From: JAEUIE01 sp035430005
Lineage (GTDB): Bacteria > Planctomycetota > Planctomycetia > Gemmatales > HRBIN36
Assembly (NCBI GenBank): GCA_035430005.1
Contig: DAOMFV010000058.1
Span: 1 to 30,445, forward strand
DNA length: 30,445 nucleotides
Direction: 5' to 3'
Shown: piece by piece, positions 15,333-22,048 of the stretch
How positions within the stretch are numbered: position 1 is the first letter of the stretch
Layout of the letters: every line of letters starts with the position of its first letter
The notes under the pieces: generated by a model
Databases searched by the model: none
The model's input: the letters and a program-made list of their open reading frames with translations, nothing else
What the model was told of the DNA's origin: nothing
Translations under genes and position numbers: made by a program

Positions 15333-15581
15333 ATGGCAAAGAAAGCTGCGAAGGCGATCAAAGGTGAGCGTACCTTTGAAGGGAGTTCGAAATCAGGGAA
15401 GTTGCAGAAGGCTCTCAATACCGCATTGAAGGAATTGAACAAAACGCTGGGCGAAGGCAAGGTGGCAGACGCTTCTGCTACGTGGAAGCTGGCTACTGTT
15501 TCGGGGAACGTAGGCGGGATTGCGGGGCTGAACCGTTTGACGGTGACGATTAAGGCGACAAGGCAGCCGGCGTGGAAGTAG
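15333..15581 (+). CDS. Small basic protein, intact paralogue (copy 1)
   Basis: An 82-residue protein. Predicted order: Lys/Ala-rich start (MAKKAAKAIK), a strand (ERTFEGSS), a long helix (KLQKALNTALKELNKTLGEGKVADA), then two strands (ATWKLATVSGNVGGIAG and LNRLTVTIKAT). The strand-helix-strand-strand order and size resemble dodecin-type proteins, but no dodecin motif is visible, so this is only a suggestion. It is 87% identical to the product read from 18556-18804. Both genes share upstream sequence for about 95 bases. GGAG-like sequence (GGGATAGGGAGCC) lies right before the ATG. Confidence 0.75.
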   Translation: MAKKAAKAIKGERTFEGSSKSGKLQKALNTALKELNKTLGEGKVADASATWKLATVSGNVGGIAGLNRLTVTIKATRQPAWK

Positions 15582-15668
15582 CGTCTCGGGGGTCTGGCTT
15601 GAATTTGCGAAAGATGGCGTTTCGGCCAAAATGCTCACTCGACCTGCCCTACGAAACTACAGTGCCGA

Positions 15669-16481
15669 TTACTTCTTCGGAAGTTTGCTTGATAACCCTT
15701 TCATGGCTTGTTGTACCGTAGGGTCCGTTTCCTTGCTGATGAGCGCTTCCAATCGTCGCTGGGAATCTTCGCGTAGTTCCGCGGGCAGGAGCGAGAGAAT
15801 GTTGGGCACATAGGTCGACATGATGTTTGTTAGTCGGACACGTGTAGCTGGTTTGCAATAGACCCGATCCCCGAGACAGACATAGACGCCTGTTAACATG
15901 GAACTCATGTTCTTATGCATGTTTTCAAAGCCACGTTTTCGCACTGAGAAAGTAGGATCGTTGGGATCAAGTGTCTTATAAAACTCTTGCGACTCCTTCA
16001 TTGCCAATGTAGCGATATATAGCAGCGGCTCTGTCAATTCTATCTGTTCCACCACCAGGCTGCGACGCGGCCAGGCTGCCACAGAATAAAGCATCAGCAT
16101 CTTCGATTGCGATTGCAGGTAGTTCATCGCCTCCATCATCCGTTCCTTGCCCGGCTCAAGCTTCTCCAATGCTGCTTGCATTCCAGCCCGATCGCTCAGT
16201 CTGGCAAACACCTGTCCCGATTTGGAGCTTTCGTGCCTGGGCAGCTTCTCGGGTGTGGTTTTCAGCTTCTCCAGCACGGAGAGGGCTTGAAGATAGTTTT
16301 TACCATCCCAGTCTTTCTTGACACTGGGCATCCCAAGCCTCTGGTACTCTTCTGGGGTCAGCGATTTATCTTCGAGTGGCTCAACCTGCCTGGCTTCCAA
16401 CGGTTTGCCATTGTCCTGGGCGATGAGGCAGTGATTTATCGCCAGCACAAACGACAGGAGTGTCAGACAGTATATCTGCAT
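15669..16481 (-). CDS. Secreted helical protein of unknown function
   Basis: A 270-residue protein with a signal peptide (MQIYCLTLLSFVLAINHCLIAQ). The mature part is mostly helical with Lys/Glu/Leu-rich segments, e.g. QALSVLEKLKTTPEKL, AALEKLEPGKERMMEAMNYLQSQSKM and a Cys pair (VYVCLGDRVYC). I recognise no family. Its downstream neighbour on the same strand is unrelated; upstream, 130 bases separate it from the membrane-protein gene that ends at 16612, so the two could share a transcript. The start ATG has only an AAGAGAG-like ribosome binding site. Confidence 0.7.
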   Translation of the reverse strand: MQIYCLTLLSFVLAINHCLIAQDNGKPLEARQVEPLEDKSLTPEEYQRLGMPSVKKDWDGKNYLQALSVLEKLKTTPEKLPRHESSKSGQVFARLSDRAGMQAALEKLEPGKERMMEAMNYLQSQSKMLMLYSVAAWPRRSLVVEQIELTEPLLYIATLAMKESQEFYKTLDPNDPTFSVRKRGFENMHKNMSSMLTGVYVCLGDRVYCKPATRVRLTNIMSTYVPNILSLLPAELREDSQRRLEALISKETDPTVQQAMKGLSSKLPKK

Positions 16482-16611
16482 GGTGTTTCTCTCTTAAGGT
16501 GTCTTGTCATATCTTAGTGGTTTGATTCTCGTTGGAGACTGTATGGAGACACTGGATCGGCATCGGCTCGACTATGTTGTGGCAAGGTTTCGGACTGTGG
16601 CAGCTCTACTA

Positions 16612-17901
16612 TCATACTCGTTTCCGCAACTCCTTCACAAAGTTATTCAATTGCTCCGGCATGGCATCCAGCCGTTCGGGAAAGAAGTCGACCTTCCCGT
16701 CCTGCGTTTCGATGACAATGATTCTTGTTCCTTGATTGTCTCCCTGGCTGACAATCTTGGCGTTCACGAAACGGTCAAGGGGAATGACATAGCAGCGATT
16801 GGCTTCCAAACGCACCAGAACTCCTTCCGGGCCGACGAGGATGCCCTGGCGAAGTGTGCCACGCTTCAGATCGAAGCTCGCGGCCAGCGTGATGATCAAC
16901 CGTCGCAGCAGGACAAGTGGAGCGATGGCCAGGAGCAGGCAGAGGCCACCGACGAACAGGATCGCGCCCAATTCAGCCTGCTGGACACCCCTGATCAGAG
17001 GGCCCCAGAATAATATGAGAATGAGGGCATCCATTCCGAAGAACATGATTCCCAGTATCAGGAAGAAGGCTAGGTCTGTCAGCACGCTCACGGATCGGGG
17101 CAACAGTCTCACTTTGGAAGGCAGCGGTTGTTTGCGGTCGATCCACGACTGATAAGGCTCTGGCAGCAACCCATCTCGCATCCAGCGCAACCCATCGCTG
17201 CCACGAAATCGTCCGTGACTTGAACCATCAGGCTTAGGGGTTGCATCATTCCTGGTGTACTCCTTGACGGTGGACTGGACATTCGACTCAGCCAGCAGCG
17301 GGACATGGAGAAAGTCGGCGAGGATTTTGGCCTTTCTCGACATGTCGGTCAAGTCGTCGTCGTAGGTGATGAACAGGCGGGGCACGTGAGGCTGGTCGAG
17401 CACCAGATTCAACTGATAACTGGTGAAGACGCGCTGCGGGCCATGACCGCTTTCGACGTAACCACTTTCAAACTTGCCGGCGTTACTCACCTGGACTGCG
17501 ATGATCTCCGACAGAGGTCGACGGCGCATTCGCCAGAAGTGGCGAATGGTCAACTGGCCGGTTGCAGTATCAAACCGGTTGCGTGGGCCGATGAGCCAAA
17601 CGCCCATGAAGAGCATCACCCCGCCCCAGAGCAGAATGAGCGGCACTGCAACGAAGTTGGCCATCTCAGGCTGGAGGAACAGCCCGATCAGTCCCAACAT
17701 GCCATAAATAAAGACGGGCCAACCCATCACGCAGAGGATGTAGGCGAAGAGCCTGATGCCCCAGTGGTACTTGATGAGCAGGCAGGTGTCACTTGGCCGG
17801 CTCAGGTCAAAGGCATTGTGACTGCGGTAGAAAGAGGTATGCAGCGGCGACTGGTCGACGGCAATCTCTCGAGACCCGATGGTGAGCTTCATGGTCTTCA
17901 A
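16612..17901 (-). CDS. Membrane protein with four predicted transmembrane segments, unknown function
   Basis: A 429-residue protein from a TTG start at 17901, chosen because GGAG lies seven bases upstream; an ATG three codons later is the alternative. Hydrophobic segments at about 50-76, 82-105, 272-302 and 311-333 form two hairpins. After each hairpin comes a soluble domain with beta-strand character: 108-205 (NRFDTATGQLTIRHFW...SEIIAVQVSN...) and 335-429 (FDLKRGTLRQGILVGPEGVLVRLEANRCYVIPLDRFVNAKIV...). The two halves have the same layout and may be an old duplication; the soluble parts look like bacterial PH-type domains. No named family recognised. Likely inner-membrane. Confidence 0.75.
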   Translation of the reverse strand: MKTMKLTIGSREIAVDQSPLHTSFYRSHNAFDLSRPSDTCLLIKYHWGIRLFAYILCVMGWPVFIYGMLGLIGLFLQPEMANFVAVPLILLWGGVMLFMGVWLIGPRNRFDTATGQLTIRHFWRMRRRPLSEIIAVQVSNAGKFESGYVESGHGPQRVFTSYQLNLVLDQPHVPRLFITYDDDLTDMSRKAKILADFLHVPLLAESNVQSTVKEYTRNDATPKPDGSSHGRFRGSDGLRWMRDGLLPEPYQSWIDRKQPLPSKVRLLPRSVSVLTDLAFFLILGIMFFGMDALILILFWGPLIRGVQQAELGAILFVGGLCLLLAIAPLVLLRRLIITLAASFDLKRGTLRQGILVGPEGVLVRLEANRCYVIPLDRFVNAKIVSQGDNQGTRIIVIETQDGKVDFFPERLDAMPEQLNNFVKELRKRV

Positions 17902-18032
17902 AGAGAATCTCCGCAGACGCTGACATGGCTTAAGTATTGTAACGCAGGATGACTCGCAACAGGAGAATTAAGCTCCGCTTCTCGTCGAGTAGGTTGGATT
18001 GGTGTCCCTTCTCTCAGGTGGGAAATAAATAA

Positions 18033-18299
18033 TTACTTCAAGGGATGGGTGGCATACATGGAGAAGACTTTAAGGCCAGCGAGATCGGTGAGCAGGGTGA
18101 GTATCTTGACCTTGGTCTTGTGGCCCTCGGTGGTTTGCAGGAGGTAGATGTCGTTATGATTGAAGTCGAAGTTTTCGGCGCAGCTAAAATGACCGCGGTA
18201 GATGGTTTTACCGTTGTCGAGCAACTGGGGTTCGAGCTCGCCTTCGAGATGGCGGATGATGAGGGTATCTGCCAGACTTAGTTGACCGTGGAAGTTCAT
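18033..18299 (-). CDS. Small hypothetical protein
   Basis: An 88-residue protein starting MNFHGQLSLADTLIIRHLEGELEPQLL, without signal peptide or membrane segment. A GGAGAT directly upstream of the ATG at 18299 is a good ribosome binding site. The mix of beta-like segments (TIYRGHFSCAENF, DIYLLQTTEGHKTKVKILTLLTD) suggests a small beta-rich cytosolic protein. No family recognised. Confidence 0.6.
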   Translation of the reverse strand: MNFHGQLSLADTLIIRHLEGELEPQLLDNGKTIYRGHFSCAENFDFNHNDIYLLQTTEGHKTKVKILTLLTDLAGLKVFSMYATHPLK

Positions 18300-18460
18300 T
18301 TCGATCTCCGCTTCCCTCGTCCTAGTTTAGTGTATTTGCCCGTGACCTGGCCTAACAGGCCTTTTGGAGGATTGGCTGATCCGTAGTGAGTCTCTGGCTT
18401 CTGCCGTTGGATTTGCCATGGACGATTTGGCGATCGGCCTTCCCCAAGGCACTGGTCTTG

Positions 18461-18476
18461 TGTCATACCTATGACA
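18461..18476. promoter_or_regulatory. Perfect palindrome upstream of small gene copy 2
   Basis: TGTCATACCTATGACA: perfect 7-bp arms around CC. It starts 95 bases before the ATG at 18556 and exactly 41 bases before a -10-like TACAAT at 18502-18507, the same distance as in copy 1. Conservation of site and spacing with divergent sequence between points to a protein-binding site. Confidence 0.6.
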
Positions 18477-18555
18477 ATCGACACCAGGCTATTTTCTTGT
18501 GTACAATGAAACTAGCTGGTACAACTAGCGCATTAACTGAATGAGGATAGCAACC

Positions 18556-18804
18556 ATGGCGAAGAAAGTTGCGAAGGCAAATACGAGCGAGCGTACCTTT
18601 GAGGGAAGCTCGAAATCCGGGAAGTTGTAGAAAGCCCTCAATGGTGCTTTGAAGGAGCTGAACAAAGCTCTGGATGAAGGCAAAGTGGCAGACGCTTCGG
18701 CTACGTGGAAGCTGGCTTCGGTTTCGGGAAACGTTGGCGGCATTGCGGGGCTGAACCGTTTGACGGTGACGATCAAGGCGGCACGGCAGCCGGGGTGGAA
18801 GTAG
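18556..18804 (+). pseudogene. Paralogue of the small basic protein with amber codon 25 (copy 2)
   Basis: The frame is 83 codons including its final stop, identical in length to copy 1 and without indels, but codon 25 is TAG (18628-18630) where copy 1 has CAG (Gln). Apart from this, 10 of 82 residues differ, and three of those lie together in the Lys/Ala-rich N-terminus (A-I-K-G in copy 1, A-N-T-S in copy 2). No in-frame ATG follows the stop. One C-to-T change explains the break. With promoter palindrome and coding frame both kept, the inactivation must be recent, or TAG is read as an amino acid. Confidence 0.8.
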
Positions 18805-18856
18805 CGGCATCGGTGGGGCTCGCTTGGATTAGCGAGGGATGGTGTTACGGATAGGT

Positions 18857-19245
18857 TCAACGCTTAAACCACCTGCGGTACCATGGACAAGGGCGGTCAG
18901 TGGTTGAGCCGGTAATGCGGAGATCGAAGGCACCTGCGTATACTGCACCAGCTGCGATTTCAAACTCCTCGATCCAAGATGCTGCCTTACCTCCATCGAT
19001 TGGCTGGTAGTCACTGAAACTACCCATGCCACCGTAGACATTCATGATACCACCTGCCAGGAAATCGAGATCATCCTGCGTGAATCCTTGGGTCTGCAGT
19101 TCGAGTGACCTTGCCAGCATGCCTTGGAATCCTCGAGTCCGTGAACAATTTGCATCGCGGCCAAGGATCGTTACTGGCCAAGGATCGTTACTAATGTACG
19201 CAGGCTTTCCACTAGACGGTTTAGCTGGGCTTTGCGGTCGAACAT
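18857..19245 (-). pseudogene. Small DUF6966-like gene split by a 17-bp tandem duplication
   Basis: An 87-codon frame at 18857-19120 (MLARSLELQTQGFTQDDLDFLAGGIMNVYGGMGSFSDYQ...) carries the motif Y-G-G-M-G-S-F-x-D-Y, which I associate with a DUF6966-like family; that name is tentative. Upstream, an ATG at 19245 starts MFDRKAQLNRLVESLRTLVTILG and hits TAA. Between the two parts GGCCAAGGATCGTTACT occurs twice in direct succession (19159-19175 and 19176-19192). Removing one 17-bp copy joins the frames to a 123-residue protein through ...ILGRDANCSRTRGFQGMLARS. So the gene was broken by a slippage-type duplication. The shorter downstream frame could still be translated, but it has no good ribosome binding site. 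Confidence 0.72.
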
Positions 19246-19341
19246 GGGAATAAGCCTAATTGGGTGGAATTTGAATACACAGCGATTGATGGGTTTCTGG
19301 TAGAAGGAAGAGTTGTCGGGGAATTCTCACCCAAAGCTATC

Positions 19342-20487
19342 TTATCTTGGCCCGTTGGGCCTTAAGATTGCCGCAATAATCTGCTTGAAGAACTCGTTGT
19401 CATCCCCCCGATACCAGCGGAGGACGACGACGAGGTCGTGATCGGGGTCGATCCAGATGACGTTCTGCCCGGCACCAACGGCGGCATAGCTGGACTTAGG
19501 AGTATCAGGGCGAGCTTTGCCGTTGGTGTTGAGCCACCAGAGGTAGCCGTAGTCGTTGCCACCGGGGCCGCCGGCGGTGGTGGCTTGCTTGATCCAGGCC
19601 TGCGAGATGATCTGCTTGTTGTTCCACTTGCCGTTGCGAAGCATGAGCAGGCCGAAGCGGGCGTGCTCGCGGGTGGACATCCACAGTCCGCCGCCCCAGC
19701 GGGTGCCGCCGGAGACGGAGGTCATCGTTTTGCCATCGACTTCGACGTTGGAGTTCTGGTAGCCGTGGCAGGCCCAGGTGTCGGAAGCGCCGATGGGATC
19801 CATGATTTCGGTCTTGAGCACTTCGGGCAGCGGACGTTTCCAGACACGGAGCAGCGACTGCGAGAAGCGGTTGATGCGGACATCATTGTATTCGTAGAAG
19901 CTGCCCGGCTCGCGCAGTTCGCGCGGCTTGCGAGCACCGTCGCCGAACTCTTCTCTGCCGAGGAAGGTGTGGGGCTTGCCGAACATCGTGCCTTCCCATT
20001 CGCTGGTCTGGCGGGCGTGCTGTTCCCAGGTGATCTTGGCATTGTGGGGCGAATCGTAGCCGCCATCGGTGATGTAGTTCTTGACCTGGTCGGTGATGTT
20101 CTTGATGAGACCACGATCGATGGCGAGGCCGAGCAGAGTGGAGAGATAACTCTTGGCGACGCTGTAGGTGGGATCGACCCTTGTGGTTTCGCCGAACTCA
20201 GCGACGATGTAGCCATGCCGCAGGATGATACCGTTGATGCCGCCGCGCTCAGCAGGCATCTTGCCGAGGGTTTTGCCGAAGACTTTCACCTGGTCGGAGA
20301 GGTCCTTGGGGCGACTCGTTTCGTGAGCCTTGGCCCAGTCGATGGCAAGTTGGAGCTTGGCTTCGTCCATGCCGACGTCAGTGGGCGTGCGGGTTTGCCA
20401 GGCGTCTTTGGGTGGGTAGTAGGTTGTTGGTTGGTGGGCGTGGAGAGTGACGAGGAAGGTGAACAGGAGGGTGGGTTTGAGCGTCAT
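19342..20487 (-). CDS. Exported serine beta-lactamase-fold hydrolase (class C/esterase type)
   Basis: A 381-residue protein with a signal peptide (MTLKPTLLFTFLVTLHA). The beta-lactamase (PF00144) fold is shown by S109-V-A-K112 (SxxK with the nucleophilic Ser), the YEYND segment at 198-202 in the place of the second motif, and GAGQNVIWIDPDHDLVVV near the C-terminus in the place of the third. Members of this group are penicillin-binding-like peptidases, esterases or beta-lactamases; which applies here cannot be told. GGAGG six bases before the ATG at 20487 supports the start. The 80 bases to the divergent gene at 20568 contain both promoters. Confidence 0.88.
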   Translation of the reverse strand: MTLKPTLLFTFLVTLHAHQPTTYYPPKDAWQTRTPTDVGMDEAKLQLAIDWAKAHETSRPKDLSDQVKVFGKTLGKMPAERGGINGIILRHGYIVAEFGETTRVDPTYSVAKSYLSTLLGLAIDRGLIKNITDQVKNYITDGGYDSPHNAKITWEQHARQTSEWEGTMFGKPHTFLGREEFGDGARKPRELREPGSFYEYNDVRINRFSQSLLRVWKRPLPEVLKTEIMDPIGASDTWACHGYQNSNVEVDGKTMTSVSGGTRWGGGLWMSTREHARFGLLMLRNGKWNNKQIISQAWIKQATTAGGPGGNDYGYLWWLNTNGKARPDTPKSSYAAVGAGQNVIWIDPDHDLVVVLRWYRGDDNEFFKQIIAAILRPNGPR

Positions 20488-20567
20488 GGCGGGCCTCCTG
20501 GGTTTCGATATTGATCGCGGTCAGTCAATTGTTACACTCTTGTGAATTGTTTTTAACACGGTGATCT

Positions 20568-21470
20568 GTGGAAAGCCAAGTCTATTATGGCGAATGGAAG
20601 AAGGGCAAAGCTGGCTTTACGTTGTGGGTGAAGGATCATCCGGAATGGAAGGGTATAGGCCACACGTATGAGGAAGCGGAAGAGAAGTTGCTGGATGCCA
20701 TTCTTTGGGGCAATAAGCAAGGCGTGACGCATGCTGTTATTGAATACCTCAAGCCACTGCCGGCTTCGGTACAGACGGCCAAGTATTGCCATCCCCAGTT
20801 GATGATACTTGCGGGGGATGAGCGTCCCGATACGGATGCTCCCCGCTGGAAAGGCAGTGAAACTACTCTGGAACTTGATGAACGATTGCGTTGGACTGAT
20901 GCGTTTTACGAACTGCCTGTTTGCCGGGCGTGCAAGGCGGCCAATTCGCCGCGCACCAGCAAGCCTATCACCATTGTCTCTATGGATAGTGGATACGACG
21001 GGCTGTTTGCTCATACTTCGACAACACCCATGAACATGCACTATCTCTACAGTGACGCGTTTCTTGAGCTTCTCACTGATGAAGAACGAGGCCGTTTGCA
21101 ATTTCAACCCGCACTGAATCAGCAGAACAAGAAGAAGTATTTCGAATTGATTGGCCCAGCTGGACCGGCCCTGGTGGGCATTCGAAGCAAGCCTGTTCAG
21201 GGCTGGAAGTGTTCCACCTGTGGACATCGCTGGTTTGGTTACTGGAGTCGGGACTTTTCGCTTAATATGTTTGTCGCGAAAGATGATTTACCGTCACCGC
21301 TGCCAAGTATGTTTACGATTGGTCGATTGCCGGATATTCACCTTGTAGCGACAGCAGAGCGGTGGAGCCAGTTGGTCGGTAAAAAGGGAGCGAAGAAGAT
21401 TATCAGTACCCCTATCGGCGTGGTTGCCGGGAATGAAATAGTGCGGGAACCGGAGTTACCGACGAAATGA
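20568..21470 (+). CDS. Hypothetical protein with HicB-like N-terminus and two CxxC motifs
   Basis: A 300-residue protein from a GTG start. Residues 1-60 (YYGEWKKGKAGFTLWVKDHPEWKGIGHTYEEAEEKLLDAI) resemble the partial RNase-H-like fold of HicB-type antitoxins (strand, G-x-G-x-T-x-E-E-A helix). Two Cys pairs, C119-x2-C122 and C215-x2-C218-G-H220, could together bind zinc. It has no signal peptide. I recognise no named family; no toxin-like small gene lies beside it, so a toxin-antitoxin role is not supported. The gene is divergent from the beta-lactamase-like gene. Confidence 0.65.
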   Translation: MESQVYYGEWKKGKAGFTLWVKDHPEWKGIGHTYEEAEEKLLDAILWGNKQGVTHAVIEYLKPLPASVQTAKYCHPQLMILAGDERPDTDAPRWKGSETTLELDERLRWTDAFYELPVCRACKAANSPRTSKPITIVSMDSGYDGLFAHTSTTPMNMHYLYSDAFLELLTDEERGRLQFQPALNQQNKKKYFELIGPAGPALVGIRSKPVQGWKCSTCGHRWFGYWSRDFSLNMFVAKDDLPSPLPSMFTIGRLPDIHLVATAERWSQLVGKKGAKKIISTPIGVVAGNEIVREPELPTK

Positions 21471-21526
21471 TGTGACCTGGAATCAGAAACCTCATGACAC
21501 TCAAGCAACGCGGCTCACAACCTACG

Positions 21527-21988
21527 CTAAGATACCTCAGCAAGCTCTTCCCCGAAACGTGTCCGATAAATCGGAGCAGCGATGTAGTCTGCCCGCTGGT
21601 ATCCACCATATTCTTTGCGATCTACATTGTTGTCCCACGCTATCCCGAATGCCAGCGCCCCTTTACCCGCTTCGTGTTCTTGAAAGGACTTTAATAGGAG
21701 TGCGAGATGCAATGGATCATGGACTGCACGTTCATACAAGCTCTTGCCCTGCATGACGACCCAGGCTGCGAAATCATCTGCACCATCTTCGGAACAGTCA
21801 TCATCTGGTGATGTTACATCGTCCTCCCGGCAAAGAGGATTAACGGAAGACTTGGCTTCCTCGTAGAGGCGATGATAATCAATCACCCTTTGCCTTGGCA
21901 GTTGTTCGATCTTGCGGCAAAGCAGCCGCAAGCTGCCCTGGGAAGATTCAAGCAGCTCCCAGAACCAATCATCGATCTGCGGCTTCAT
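21527..21988 (-). CDS. DUF4240 family protein
   Basis: I start at ATG 21988 (MKPQIDDWFWELLESSQG), since GGAG lies five bases upstream; an ATG six codons earlier has no such site. The 153-residue product fits the DUF4240 pattern: F-W-E-L-L-E-S-S at the start, IEQLPRQRVIDYHRLYEEA, then C-S-E-D-G-A-D-D-F-A-A-W-V-V-M-Q-G-K-S-L-Y-E-R-A-V-H-D-P. An acidic insertion (about 60-80) is longer than usual. The family has no established function; members often occur among secretion- or toxin-immunity-type genes, but nothing of the kind is adjacent. Confidence 0.8.
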   Translation of the reverse strand: MKPQIDDWFWELLESSQGSLRLLCRKIEQLPRQRVIDYHRLYEEAKSSVNPLCREDDVTSPDDDCSEDGADDFAAWVVMQGKSLYERAVHDPLHLALLLKSFQEHEAGKGALAFGIAWDNNVDRKEYGGYQRADYIAAPIYRTRFGEELAEVS

Positions 21989-22048
21989 GGAAGCTCCATG
22001 TAACAACGAACACGTGAGGCAGTGATGCTGCTGACTCCCACGGCGGAC

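Noticed and set aside
16504..17013. A 169-codon plus-strand open frame
   Set aside because: Overlaps the 3' end of the membrane-protein gene on the other strand, which shows clear membrane segments; this product has no motif.
19438..20514. A 358-codon plus-strand open frame
   Set aside because: Shadow of the beta-lactamase-fold gene, which has SxxK, a signal peptide and a strong ribosome binding site on the minus strand.
20518..20552. AT-rich repeat (CAATTGTTACACTCTTGTGAATTG) between divergent genes as an operator
   Set aside because: The inverted arms are only five bases (CAATT/AATTG) and the arrangement is as easily a promoter sequence; too weak to list.
20568..21470. HicB-like N-terminus considered as part of a toxin-antitoxin pair
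   Set aside because: No HicA-like small gene is adjacent, and the protein is far longer than HicB with added Cys motifs.
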